Below are positions 1 to 10,627 of a DNA stretch of 64,000 bases, one piece after another (the first letter of the stretch is position 1; each line of letters starts with the position of its first letter). The translations under genes were made by a program, and so were the position numbers. The notes beneath the pieces are model-generated. The model searched no databases and was not told where the DNA came from. It saw only the letters and a program-made list of their open reading frames with translations. The DNA comes from Spirodela intermedia (Eukaryota; Streptophyta; Magnoliopsida; Alismatales; Araceae), in assembly GCA_902729315.2 (NCBI GenBank), contig LR746279.1, positions 1,812,001-1,876,000 of the forward strand, read 5' to 3'.

Positions 1-2337
1 GATCACCGACGCCCTCTTCATCGTCCGGTGCTCCGCCGGCGGCGACTTCAGCGTGTCCTTCAACCCCACAAGGAAGAAGGTAAATGAATGATTCATCAGT
101 CTCTCCGTCTCTGTAATCAAAGATTTCTATTCTCGAAAGTATTGATTAGTTCTTTTTTCTATAGATGATTCGTTCAAGAACACTGTGTTTCCCACGATTT
201 CAATGGCAAGGGTCTGGTTTTTCATCGGTTGCAGATAAGATGTTCGCTGAAAGATCTCTCAGAGCATAAGGAGCTGTACCTGTATCTCGATGAGAATAAA
301 TGAGTAGGGATAGGAAAAGGCGATGTCTCCGAGAGCCTGAGAGACCTTCCACACTCTCTGGGCGGTCGTTCTCGTGGCCACGCCCTGGATGCTCCCCTTG
401 ATCCGACCATTTCCTGAAGATTTCACGAGAACAAGAGGTTTAACTCCACATTGGTTGATGTTACAGGTGTAGATTCCAATGCCCACCCAATTAGATGCGG
501 AAAGAAAGCAGACCATTCAGGATGTTGGGGGTTTTGGGCTTGCCCAGATTACTGATTGAAGAACTCATGGATGAAGAAGAAGAACAAGAACCACGTTGTT
601 CTACTGTTTAAGAGTAGGATTATTGGGCTGTTGTGTTCACGATTACTATGATTAGTAACTGAAGAAGATCAAGAAGCGAAGTTTGAACCCATCAAGTTCT
701 GCATTGAGAGTGGGGAAGGATCTTGGGCTTTTCACCGAGAATGGAGAAGAAGAAGGATATTGGACATTTCTCTCTTCATCCTTAACTATGATTAACAACA
801 GAATATTTAGTGCGGCAGGAGGAAAGACCCATGCAAAAGCCTGGCTTCCACATTGGGAATGAAACAGAGCTTGCAGTACCTATCACTTTGGCGAGGCCGA
901 GGCCGAGGGCGATGAAGGAGTAGGAGAAGGACATGACGGCGGCAATGGCAGAGAGCCAGGCCATGTTCTGGAAGTCGGGTATCTGGGAGAAGGCTAGCTG
1001 GACTGCCCCAAATAACAGCATGCTGGATTTGTTCCCAAAATGGCAGTTAGCTCCATGGCCCTCCTTGTGGTAACAGTTTGACCTCAGAATTGCCCTGCAA
1101 TCAGTTTTAGATTAATACTAATCATACTGGAAGACCCATTAAGGCCATGAAAATGATGAAGCTTTTGCGATGTTCAATTGATCCTAGTATAATTGGGTTA
1201 TGATTACGAAGAAAAGAAAAAGAAACAGATCTAGAACTGTCATGCTTGGAAAAAAATATACCTTAAAGAGCAGAGCAGGAAAATTATGAAGAGGATCAAG
1301 AAATTTCGGGTGATCTCTATTGGAGTAATATGATTTAAATATGCCAAAAAAAACCATCTTGAGACATGATCATGCTGAAGAAAACCATTCAAGGGCAGAA
1401 ATCAAATAATGCAGAAAAAGCTAGAGTTGGAATATCAGATGCAAGCAGTGAAAAGATTATAAAAATATAGAAAAAACCATCTCACAAACTGTCAGTTCTG
1501 AAAAAAAAAACCCGACCAGATCAAGAAAACAATGAATAAAAAGTGCAATTTCTTGGTGATCTCCGGAGTTAGCGAGCAATGGCGACTGTACAAGGCTATT
1601 GTAAGCAGAGGATCTCTTCGTATTACTGATCTCCGTATAATTATCTGTTCTGCTCGTTCCTAATTGATCTGGAGAAGCAAAAGATGGAAGCTTTCGGGAA
1701 TGGGCGCAGCGGGGAGCACCTCATGCTGGTGGAAGTGGTGATCGTGTAGGCAATGGCGGTGCCGTACATGCTCACGTACTGCAGCAGACCGCATGCCCAG
1801 GTTCTCTTCTTCCCTGAAACGCCGCCATGACAGAGATCATTCGCCGATAATAGTAAGGTGGAGAAACTCTGATTCTGGAATTCTACTCTCTCTCTCTTTC
1901 TCTCTCACACACACTCTCTACCTAAGATCCCCCTGACGGCGTCCATGTAGGAATGGTGCCTCCTGCCGGTGTCCGGGTCCGGCGACCGGTAGCATTCGGA
2001 GAGGAGGAAGGCGGAGACGTAGGTGACGGCGGCGAAGCACACCATGGTCGCCGGCCCCGCCACCCATCCGAGCTGCGCTACGCTCCATGCCAGGGAGAGC
2101 ACGCCAGAGCCGATTACCGCAGCGATGATGTGCGCTACGCATGTCCACAGCGTCCCTGCAGCAGGAGATCACCGCCGCCCAGCTGAGATCGGAGCTCGCC
2201 GGAGAGGGAGAACATGGCAGACCAGCGACGTAGGAAGAGGAGGAGGGGGGGGGGGCACCTGTTCTTACCACTCTGTCGTCGTTGTCATCGTCGTCTACCT
2301 CGGGACGACCTTTCTCAATCTGTGTGGACTGGTCCAT
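1..2337 (-). CDS. Amino acid permease, AAP family (3' end missing)
   Basis: Proton-coupled amino acid transporter of the plasma membrane (AAAP/AAP family). Six exons can be placed, all GT-AG and frame-consistent: 2337-2259, 2155-1922, 1813-1720, 1094-880, 413-280 and 57 to the window edge. The ATG at 2337 opens an acidic N-terminus (run of Asp) ending RTG, typical of AAPs. Exon 2 encodes the first membrane helices (AVIGSGVLSLAWSVAQLGW) and the CYRSPDP loop; exon 3 a helix with GTAIAYTIT; exon 4 RSNCYHKEGH and SQIPDF; exon 5 ALGDIAFSYPYS; the last visible exon DTLKSPP. About 270 residues are visible, against about 470-480 in the family, so the remaining C-terminal helices lie left of the window. 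No frameshift or stop is seen in the exons. The family call is firm; the paralogue number is not assignable. Family resemblance is from memory of AAP sequences. Confidence 0.9.
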
Positions 2338-3380
2338 TAGCTTCTTGTCAGGGAGTTTCTGTAGATGAAGAGTTGGACGGAGGCGGCCTTTTTATCGGCC
2401 GCCGCAGCAAGCGGCGGCCGCCATTGTTTCGGTGAGCCACGGTTTTCCTTCCCGGCCACTGGACAGCATCTTATTGCCTTCCACAGAGCCTCTCCGACCC
2501 CACTCGGACTCCGTTTCTCTAGAGGACCTCTCTCTCTCTCTCTCTCTCTCTTTCTTTCTCTCTCGCTAGCCGACGTCGAGAATCCGGAACCGCATCTTCT
2601 GTGGTCCCTGGACTCTGCGGTACGCTCAGCCAATGGTCTGGAGACCGGCGTTGTACTTCCCCCGAGTCACTACTAGTTCCCGTCCCCCGCCACAGTCGTT
2701 ACAGTCACCGCCGCCGCCGCCGCACATCGGGCAAATCGTCTCCGGCCAGAGCAGCTAGGAGGAGGAGAAGAGGAAGTGTGAGAAAATGCCAAAACCAAGC
2801 GCCGCCGCCGCCGCCGCCGCCCGAAGTGGGGTTTTTTAAAAGTCCTGCATTAATTTAGTCATTATTTTTAAACCCTCCGTTTTTTGTATATACTTTTCAA
2901 AATGTATTTTTAAGCTTTTACTTTGAAAAAGGCCGAAATGTCTCTATCCATTACCAAGATGGGCCGGGCCGGGATGGGCTTCGAAAGGTTCGGGCTTGGT
3001 CGGCCTCTCTGATTGAGTGGGGGTTCCGGCGCCGGTCGAGAGAAACCGTGGACGGTCCAGATCCTTTATGACCTTGTTCCCTCTATCTAACGATATACAT
3101 GCTGCCACGCATTGAAACCGGAGCGACACGAAAGGCGCCAACAGTCGAATGTGCTCGAGGGCGCAAATGTTACCGTTGGCAGCAAATGTGACCGTTGCCC
3201 TCCCTCAAATACGAACGCTCCCCACTCTCTTCCCCCGTTCTCTCTCCTCTCTCTCTCTCTCTCTCGCTCTACCTGCGCTGCAAGAAAGCCTTCTAAATTT
3301 CCTACTCTCCAAGCAAAACCTGAGATAGCGCCGGCATACCGCAGGTTTCTCAGGGAGATCTCGACGAGGAAGGAACCCTA
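2338..3380. other. Intergenic region between divergent genes, with CT and CCG tracts
   Basis: No gene is supported here. This divergent region separates the AAP permease (minus) and the 226-aa membrane protein (plus). It has a CT/TTTC tract at about 2524-2569, CCG-triplet runs at about 2707-2735 and 2802-2822, and a second CT tract at about 3238-3270, which lies in the probable leader of the plus-strand gene. CT-rich (Y-patch) tracts are common in plant core promoters and 5' leaders; a regulatory role here is inference. Confidence 0.5.
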
Positions 3381-4061
3381 ATGGGGGAAAGAAGCGAAGA
3401 AAAAGAAGCCCATGTGGTCGTGGACATCCCCGGCGGAGGAGGGGAAGAAGAATCCACCTCCTCCTCCGCCATCGGTGCCCTCAAGCACCACCCGCTGGCG
3501 GAGATCTCGCAGAGCCCCGGCCATCTCCTCCTCCTCAAGCTCTGGCAGCGGGAGGAGGACCTCCTCGGCCGGCGCATCGCCGCCGGCGAGACCCTCCTCG
3601 ATTCCACCAAGCGAGAAGTCTTCCGCCTCTGCTGCCTCTTCTTCGCCTTCCACGGGCTCTTCCTCAACCTCCTCTTCGCCGGCGGTAACGGCGGCGGCGC
3701 CGCCTGCGGATCCTACCGCCGGTGGTGGCTCCCCTGCTGCCTCTCCCTCATGACGTCGCTGGCCCTCGTGAGCGCCGTGCAGGCCAGGCTATGGCGGTTC
3801 TGGGCGGCGGCTAGGCGGGTGCAGAGAGAGAGAGTGGAGGCTCGCGCCCTCGCGAGGTGCGTGCAGGAGCTGAGGATGAAGGGGAAGAGCTTCGACCTGT
3901 GTAAGGTTCCCGTCGTGGGGGGAGGCCGAAGGATGAAGAGCGCTGGTGAGGAGATGAAGTGGAGAACGCTCCGCTGGTGCCGCCGGAATGTCCTCATTAT
4001 CTCTCTCTTCTGCTTCACGGCGGCGGCTGTCCCCGCCGGGAAGCTCGTAATCTGTGGCTGA
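3381..4061 (+). CDS. Plant-specific uncharacterised membrane protein, 226 aa
   Basis: Single-exon reading frame starting at the first ATG after a CT-rich leader. I recognise the layout as a conserved plant family without an established function. It has an acidic variable N-terminus, then a conserved block PLAEISQSPGHLLLLKLWQ (residues about 38-56) and an RREVF/LCC-type segment. Hydrophobic helices fall at about 82-101 and 115-135, followed by a basic, probably helical stretch with RALARCVQELRMKGKSFDL. A third hydrophobic segment near 203-222 ends the protein at VICG. The CDS is very GC-rich, unlike the downstream intergenic DNA. Length and the conserved blocks agree with the family as I remember it. 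A role cannot be given; two or three membrane spans and a cytosolic coiled segment are all the sequence shows. Confidence 0.8.
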   Translation: MGERSEEKEAHVVVDIPGGGGEEESTSSSAIGALKHHPLAEISQSPGHLLLLKLWQREEDLLGRRIAAGETLLDSTKREVFRLCCLFFAFHGLFLNLLFAGGNGGGAACGSYRRWWLPCCLSLMTSLALVSAVQARLWRFWAAARRVQRERVEARALARCVQELRMKGKSFDLCKVPVVGGGRRMKSAGEEMKWRTLRWCRRNVLIISLFCFTAAAVPAGKLVICG

Positions 4062-4417
4062 TCGATCCTGGAGAGAGAGAGAGAGAGAGAGAGAGATTGC
4101 CGGAAATTTTTTAACGTCGGCCGCCGGACCTGCCCAGCCCGAGCAATTCGTTTGAAGACCCATCATCTGTTTTCTTGAAATATTCTTGGTTTTCCGATAA
4201 AAACAGGACATACTGGTTGACGATGATCGATCGCTCTCTCTCTCTCTCTCCCTCCCTCTCTCAATAAAATTTACAGAAGAAGTATACTACCTCGAATAGA
4301 GAGAGTGTGAGAGAGAGAGACAGAGATAAATACAGAGATAATGACCAGATAATGGCAAATAATAACTCCTATTGACATTTTTCTCGATAAATGGATAATC
4401 ATAAGAAACTGCATATG
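4062..4417. other. Intergenic, GA/CT microsatellites
   Basis: No gene seen. This is the convergent gap between the 226-aa protein gene and the minus-strand small membrane protein. It holds a GA tract at about 4071-4096, a CT tract at about 4230-4262 and GA-rich DNA at about 4299-4325. Confidence 0.5.
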
Positions 4418-4825
4418 TTACCACCGGGAGGGCGGCGGATCTTTGGCCAGCCACCGACGGACCACAGATACGGCGGACGCCGCCATCGCCACGGCGGCCG
4501 CGGACGCCACCACCGTGAGCACCACCGCCACCGCCGCCGCAGCCAGCGCCGTGATCATGATCCCTGGCGGCGTCGCGACCGCCACCTTCACCGTCACGGC
4601 CACGGCTGGGATCACCCCCGCTACCAACATCCCCACCGCCGCCCCCGTGAGCGCCGCCTCCGCCGCGGAATCACGTGCTCTGGTGCGGCGGACGAAAGAC
4701 CAGAGGGCCCCTACGGCGAGGACTGCCATGGCGGTGAGGAAGAGGAGCTCGGGGAGGAGGAAGAGGACGGCGGCGGCGGCGGAAGCGCCATCGATTCTTC
4801 CCCAGGACTCCGCCGCCCCGGCCAT
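4418..4825 (-). CDS. Small hydrophobic membrane protein, tandem paralogue A
   Basis: Intronless 135-codon frame, extremely GC-rich, encoding a protein with about four hydrophobic segments, a basic loop (FVRRTRARD) and a basic C-terminus (RRWLAKDPPPSRW). I do not recognise the family. Support for this strand comes from the paralogue at 6820-7200. Both start with a short N-terminus followed by a FLL-E segment and share an AAxVxxxxA-VIP block and the same hydrophobic periodicity in this frame. The competing frames on the plus strand over the same bases show no such agreement. A TATAAA lies 36 bp upstream of the ATG (minus-strand reading), so the leader would be very short. It could be a dispensable ORF in GC-rich DNA, but conserved paralogy argues for a real gene. 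Confidence 0.55.
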   Translation of the reverse strand: MAGAAESWGRIDGASAAAAVLFLLPELLFLTAMAVLAVGALWSFVRRTRARDSAAEAALTGAAVGMLVAGVIPAVAVTVKVAVATPPGIMITALAAAAVAVVLTVVASAAAVAMAASAVSVVRRWLAKDPPPSRW

Positions 4826-4860
4826 CTCTTTCCCTTCCTCTGGCTGGCCCAGTCACTAGA

Positions 4861-4866
4861 TTTATA
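4861..4866 (-). promoter_or_regulatory. TATAAA box upstream of paralogue A
   Basis: The minus strand reads CCTATAAATCTAG just before the small membrane protein gene. The box is 36 bp from the ATG, so transcription would begin only a few bases before the start codon. The match is perfect, but its use is inferred. Confidence 0.4.
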
Positions 4867-5814
4867 GGCCGGCCAGGACCTGCGATGGTGGCAGTGGCAG
4901 TGGCAGTGGGGGTTATCCTCCGGTGAGCTTCCCTGTGTACTTCGTCGTAGCTTCCAGGAGCAGCAGGATGACTGCCGCGTTGACGGCAAAATTTTCCTCG
5001 TTTTTTTAATGGGAATTTTACCATCATACCCCTCATGCAGCAAAGTCATTTCCCGCTTTTTATATAATAATTTTATAATTCAAACTTTAACACGCCTTTA
5101 GTAATATCAATAAATTTTTATAATAAAAAATATTATGGTACTAAATTGAAGCTCAATTGAAATAATGAAAGGCAAACGATCAAATGATAATAAATTTTAA
5201 TTTTATAAAAAATATGTCAGGTTTTTCTTGGTAGTGAGATAAATGCATGGAAGAATTGAACAATTTACAGGTTAATTTTATAAAATGTGTTTCATAAAAT
5301 AATTATGGGAATGAGATTGTGAAGGGACTAGACTGGGCATCTTTGCCCAAACTTCATCATCCAGCTCCCCAAGAAACCCTATCTATCCAGCTAGGTTTGA
5401 CTAGATGAATATCCAATAGAAAATTAATTCTGAATAATCGTATTAAACTCTTTTTTAGTTTTATGTGCTCGTAAATTTCCTAAATGGTCAGAAATATATT
5501 ATATATTGATTACTTCTCATTCCCAAGCATAAACGAATCGGTGAGTAATTTGGTAATATTTAATGTTAAATTTGCAAAAAAAATCGCTTATTAGCTGGAC
5601 GCACACTAAAAATATCCATTTTTACTATTTTCTATCATAATATATTGAGCTCAATTTGATAACTCGTAAAGTTTATTTGTCCTGTCGAAAGTTGACTTTG
5701 TTTCCGGCGTCCGCGTGCCAGCTGTTTTGACTGAACCCCCCCGTACCGCGTCGTGGAACGGACTGCTACGCGTGGGAAGTGACTCTTTAACACGTACGTC
5801 ATCAATACTAATGG

Positions 5815-5822
5815 TGACGTCA
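5815..5822. promoter_or_regulatory. TGACGTCA palindrome (bZIP/CRE-type), copy A
   Basis: A perfect 8-bp palindrome of the type bound by plant bZIP (TGA/as-1-like) factors. It is retained in the duplicated block at 8481-8488, with GGGCTACAGTA shortly after it in both copies. It lies about 1 kb upstream of the minus-strand small membrane protein gene. Function is inference from conservation between diverged copies. Confidence 0.45.
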
Positions 5823-5870
5823 TCACGCAACCAAGGGCTACAGTAACATTTTAAATATGTTAAAAAATGC

Positions 5871-6819
5871 GGGTATTCCATTTTATGACCGAATGGTACT
5901 ATCAATAATAAAAAATATTTTTTTTACCCCCTTATTCTTTTATAAATAATTAATTTGGCTCTCTCTCCATACACAACTAAAATTTTAGATAAGTTATTCA
6001 TTTTCACAACAATCCAAAAATCGATATGAATGGATCTTAGCATTGTCACTAAGCTTCATCCGGCTGCTATTTATAGAAAAGGACGGCTTTACCCTTGCAC
6101 ACAAGAATAAAAATTACATATCTTCCCCACCTCTCTATCATCATCATCATCATCATCATTACAATCATATATGTATATATATGTAGTAAGGGGATATTCT
6201 TATCATTTTACAAACAAAGGTTATTTCAAATAATGATGCGGATATTTGTTAGTATTCCTCATATTTAGTGAGAAGTTCAAGTACTAAAGAATAGGTTTAT
6301 CCATAATAAAAAATGAGTGGTTTGTGAAAACTTAATACTAAAAATGGATAGGGGAAATGTTTTTTGGCTTCATTTTCTGTATTTAGCATATTTTTGCCAA
6401 AAATTATAGATGTTGCTACTTTGTTTTTATTTCAGTATGGAGAGCTAATCATCAGCATTTCCAGCTAAGTTCAATCCAAAGATTATCACTAAAATTGAAA
6501 AATTCATCAAATTATGATAATTAAGTTATTTGAATTTGATCAATTTTTATTGTATTTAATGCATCCTATTTCAAGAAATCACAATCCACATGTTCTAGGG
6601 AATTACTACAATGTCAATAATTATATGGGATTCACACAACCCTGAAACCCTATAATTTTGGGTAGGGAAAATATTCCCTCATCTTTGTAAATTATTATAT
6701 CAACTGTGCAAGAAGTAACTATTTGGTTAACAAAAGAATGATGCGGATACGCAAATAAAATTGCAAATTTTTTCATTCATTTTCTGGATTCGAGTAGTTC
6801 TTCATCAGATTGTCTGAGA
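5871..6819. other. AT-rich intergenic DNA with an ATC microsatellite
   Basis: No gene is supported. A CAT/ATC triplet run at about 6138-6162 is followed by a short TATATG alternation. The rest is AT-rich sequence with no readable protein homology. Confidence 0.5.
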
Positions 6820-7200
6820 TCACTTGACATCCACGATGAATGCGCTGATTCTCTTACACCCCCGCCAAATGACTACAAGCCACTCCCCCAGGAGGAGGCT
6901 GGCGGCGAAGACCAGCGTCACCGTGGCCACAGCCGCCGTCGCCGCCACCAGCACCACTCCGACCGGCGCCCGGAGCACCACCGCCAGCGCCAGCCACAAT
7001 CGGGGAATCACGTGCGCAGCCACCAACGAAACGGCGGCCGCCACCAGGGCCGCCGCCGACACTCCCCTGAGGCGACCTACGGAAGCGATAATGCCCAGGG
7101 TAGTGTTCCCCGCCGCGATCACCATGGCGGCGAGAAGGGCGACTTCCAGTAAGAGAAAGACGGTGCCGCCGTCTTCATAAGATCCCAAGATCTGGACCAT
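6820..7200 (-). CDS. Small hydrophobic membrane protein, tandem paralogue B
   Basis: Intronless 126-codon frame, GC-rich, predicted to span the membrane about four times. The N-terminus (VQILGSYEDGGTVFLLLEV) is short and acidic, then come hydrophobic stretches separated by a short RLRG loop, an AAHVIPRLW segment near the middle, and a C-terminal hydrophobic segment ending in WRGCKRI. It aligns over nearly its whole length with the 4418-4825 protein, although identity is modest, and the two genes share their orientation and upstream DNA. The family is unknown to me. The first ATG of the frame is used; a CT-rich tract at 7201-7235 would form the leader. Confidence 0.55.
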   Translation of the reverse strand: MVQILGSYEDGGTVFLLLEVALLAAMVIAAGNTTLGIIASVGRLRGVSAAALVAAAVSLVAAHVIPRLWLALAVVLRAPVGVVLVAATAAVATVTLVFAASLLLGEWLVVIWRGCKRISAFIVDVK

Positions 7201-7521
7201 CTCTCCGTCTCTCTAGCTCTCTCTTTCTCTTACTCGCTCTGGGTATTTTGTCGGTGCAACAGATGAAGAGCACTTATACTTCCATTTTGCGGTGTCGTCT
7301 TCTTGCTCGGTCCTCCCCGCCGATTCCTCGCAATTTCAGGTTGCACTGCCAGGAAGGTCCTACCAAGCGGATAAAGCATTCAACGGCCCTGCTGCAGTGG
7401 AGGCGGAGGAACCTTCAGATCACCAGGGACCCTGTACGCAAGCACTTTGGCGTAAGCGGCTGAGCTTAGTTCTCACGGTAAAAAGTTTTATGCGTTGACC
7501 AAGTCTTCGTTCCAGTGTCGA

Positions 7522-7543
7522 CGAGGGGAGGGAGGGAGGGAGG

Positions 7544-7579
<36 letters not shown>
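7522..7579. repeat. GGGA then GA microsatellite
   Basis: Several GGGA units run directly into a perfect GA dinucleotide tract. It is intergenic, upstream of paralogue B on the minus strand. Confidence 0.85.
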
Positions 7580-7582
<3 letters not shown>

Positions 7583-8480
7583 TTTGTGCAATTTTCGTAG
7601 AAATGAATTATTTTCTGGAAAATGACATCGAGAGAAATATTTGTGCGATATGAATTTAAATGGGGTAAGACGCTTATTTTTTCCTAGAAAAGGTTGACAT
7701 TTTTGGGAACGAAGACCTCTTAGGCCACTGGATCTTCTTAACGTCCAGTCACACACCGGTACGGATCCGACATGTGCCTTCCCTCTCGCACGAGCAAGCA
7801 TCTTTGGAGCTGCGAGGGCTCCTTCTCGTTACTAGATCAGTTCAAGGCTCCCGATTGTTTGGATGAGTTTGGACGGCGGGGTCTTCCTTCCTCCTTTTTT
7901 GGCGGGAATTTCCCCATCAGCTCCTTGATGCACCAAAAGTCCATACCCACTTTTTCATAATAATTTTATAATTCAGACTTTAGCACACCTTTAATAATAA
8001 TAAATATTATCATAAAAGTTTGGCATTATATTAAAACCCAATTGAAATAGTTTAAGGAAAATGATGAAATTATAATAAAATTTAATTTAGAAAATATATG
8101 CCTTAGGTTTTTTTTTCTTTTTTGGGTAATGAAATATGCGCATGAAAGACTTGACTAAGTCATAGCTTGACATTAGAAAATTGGGTAAAAAAAATCATGT
8201 TTTGTGTAAGCTGTAAATCTCCAAAATGGTCAACAAAAATTACATATTAAAAGCATCAAAGAGAAATTTTAGGATTTCTAATGTTAAATTGGGAAAAAAA
8301 TGATTATTTCCTCGTAAAAGAGATTTCCATTTTTTTTGTCATTTATTGAGGTTACTTTCGATCAGTCGTAAAGTTTATTTCCGCCGTTCAACGTTCACTT
8401 TACTTTTGGAGTCTGCTACTAGCTTTTTGACGACACTCCTAGTAGGTCGTTGACCCCGGACTGCGACGCATGGGAGCAAG

Positions 8481-8488
8481 TGACGTCA
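8481..8488. promoter_or_regulatory. TGACGTCA palindrome (bZIP/CRE-type), copy B
   Basis: Perfect palindrome preserved in the second duplicated block at the equivalent position to 5815-5822, upstream of the minus-strand paralogue B. The bases between conserved islands have diverged strongly, which makes retention of this site suggestive. Confidence 0.45.
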
Positions 8489-8540
8489 CATCGCATCAAC
8501 GGGCTACAGTATTTTTTAAATATAAAAATAAATCCAAAAA

Positions 8541-8815
8541 AAGGTCATATCCTATTATTTTATCAAGACATAATAATAATAATATGTAGATTACTCCTAT
8601 TCACGCATAAATGATTAATTAGTTATGGCTCTCCATAGACTGCCAGAATTACAGATAAATCCCTATTCTTTTCACTTCAATCATAAATCACAATGAACTA
8701 GTTGTCTTGGTATTGAGTCATGATGTTACTAATTGTAGACTCGGCTGCTGCAATATAAATAAAGAGACGGATATACCCATGTACGTGAAAACAAAATTTC
8801 CTGACCTTTACCCCA

Positions 8816-8866
<51 letters not shown>

Positions 8867-10542
8867 ATGTCTATCTCTCTCTCTATCTCTCTGTCTCTGT
8901 CTCTCTCCGCCTCTTTGTCTCTATCTATTTGTCTCTCTCCCCCTCTCGAATAAGTAGGTATTTTTGGCAAATCTATTCAAGTAACGTTGAGGAAATTCTG
9001 CAATATTCCTCATATTTTCTGCGAAAGAGAGAGGGGAGAGAGAGCGAGAGAGAGAGAGAGAGAGCACCTCTGAGAAAAGTATGCGCATACTTTTCTGCCA
9101 GGTACAGCCAATCTTGGGAGTAACCTTCAGCAGGCGTTTCCACAAACGAGCTTGTGGAACATCGAACTACACTGTAGAGATGCTTTTATAAACAGTAGAC
9201 CGTGACGGATTGACGACAATTGACTACTAAAATAATAAAAGAGAAGGGGAGAGACAATGATTGACCGCTGTAGACAGCTTTCGCGATGATGCCACTACAC
9301 GACAGCCTTCCCCTTACACACCGGCGAAGTCTACCCAGACCCATGGATGAACAAAGCTCTCACTCCCTGATCTTCTGATCTCCCATGAGAGAGTTCACGA
9401 CCAGAGCTGAACTAAGACTAGTCTTGGTTCAAATATTTTTGCCCCCAAATATTTTATGTAAATCATTAGGGGAAGGAGAGAAACTATGGGCAATTGGTTT
9501 TTCTCTAGTCCCTAACTATTAGTCGATGAAAAGAAAAAGAAGAGGAATAGCGAGAATAAATAATTTGGACTTGTCAAACAATGTTTTAGAGTTGGAATCA
9601 AGATACCAAGTATTATTTCAGTAACAGAAAAAAGAGTTTAAAGAAAATAACTAAAAGAAACTCAAACCAGCAAGTAAGTGATCTATCTCCACCGCATATC
9701 CATTACCAACATATGCCACTTGGGATGATAAGCTTAGGTGTAGCTGGCAGGAAGAAGGTCAAGATGTCGCCCTTGCCACCGTGAACACCACTACCACTAC
9801 CTGCTTGGCTCCACCTCTGCCTATCACGCAGGAGGAGAGCTAGTAGTCACCATTATCGCTGTTGCCACTACCACTGCTGTACTTGGTTCAACCTCTACTT
9901 GTCATGTAGGAGAGGAGCTCATAGCCACCCCCATTGCTGTTAGGACCTCCATCCATGGCCCTTCTTTCTCTCTCCTTCTCTCTCCTCTTTTATACCCCCA
10001 CTTAATGGGCCTTTGTCTTGGACTTAATCTTGCTGGCCCATTGTCAAATTGTACAAAATCTGTCGACTCCAGTGAGCTTTAAACTGCAAAAAAAGAGGAA
10101 AAAATAAAATAAAAAAATATTTTTTATGAAGTCCATGTCTCTGATCTTGTATTATGTCGTAGGTCAAATGACTAAAGCATATTTTCTTCAAGACTAATAT
10201 GAAAATTTAAATAAAAATATATGAAATATGTTCTGAATTTGTTATAATGTTTTTGATTCTAATTCATTAAATTTGACTTTAGGTACTGTAATATTTCTTT
10301 TCATTTAATCCTGCTTAGCATAGGAAAATGACACATTAACAATACTCTCTTTTAGATTCATGTCTATAGGCAGAAAATAAAGAAACACCTGTCTTCTCTC
10401 GTCAAGGTTCATGAATCTATAAATTAATGGTTCTGTCAACTAGAATATCATAATTACCTTAATACAAACATGAAAAAAATTTCGTTCAAGGAGTGTCAAC
10501 TCTTCAAAAATATGCATGGAGCAGATTTCGAATGCATAAGAA
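8541..10542. other. Intergenic, CT tract and a short imperfect tandem repeat
   Basis: No gene is supported. A CT microsatellite (about 8817-8860) grades into CT-rich DNA to about 8945, and a GA-rich patch sits at about 9028-9065. At about 9794-9943 two imperfect copies of a roughly 75-bp unit lie head to tail (each has ACCACT, TTGG.TC.ACCTCT, GTAG/GCAGGAGA and a GCTGTTG end). The remainder is AT-rich without recognisable coding potential. Confidence 0.45.
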
Positions 10543-10564
10543 ATGTCATGTTACTATGCATTTG

Positions 10565-10572
10565 AAAATGAG

Positions 10573-10624
<52 letters not shown>
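10565..10624. repeat. GA microsatellite in the SmD1-like frame
   Basis: A nearly perfect AG dinucleotide array. Read in frame it encodes an alternating Arg-Glu run fused to the SmD1-derived NG.LVHGT block. Confidence 0.9.

Positions 10625-10627
<3 letters not shown>

Larger units (their letters stand above)
4418..5870. repeat. Tandem duplicated block, copy A
   Basis: Copy A of a block whose second copy lies at about 6820-8540. Besides the coding region, the upstream DNA matches in the same order: an AATTTTATAATTCA segment at about 5068, AATTGAAATA at about 5154, AATGTTAAATTTG at about 5561, CGTAAAGTTTATTT at about 5666, then TGACGTCA and GGGCTACAGTA at 5815-5845. The matches are interrupted by many indels, so the duplication is old. 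Edges are approximate. Confidence 0.7.
6820..8540. repeat. Tandem duplicated block, copy B
   Basis: Second copy of the 4418-5870 block. Collinear matches include ATAATTTTATAATTCAGACT at about 7960, AATTGAAATAG at about 8040, CTAATGTTAAATTGG at about 8278, CAGTCGTAAAGTTTATTTCC at about 8363, TGACGTCA at 8481 and GGGCTACAGTA at about 8500. A GGGA/GA microsatellite at about 7522-7579 is present only in this copy. Confidence 0.7.

Noticed and set aside
4391-4867. Long plus-strand frames overlapping the small membrane protein
   Set aside because: His/Arg-rich or Ala/Thr-rich composition follows from GC-rich codon shadows; the minus-strand frame is the one preserved in the paralogue.
7248-7498. 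Short plus-strand frames downstream of paralogue B
   Set aside because: They overlap the upstream region of a minus-strand gene and show no conserved protein.
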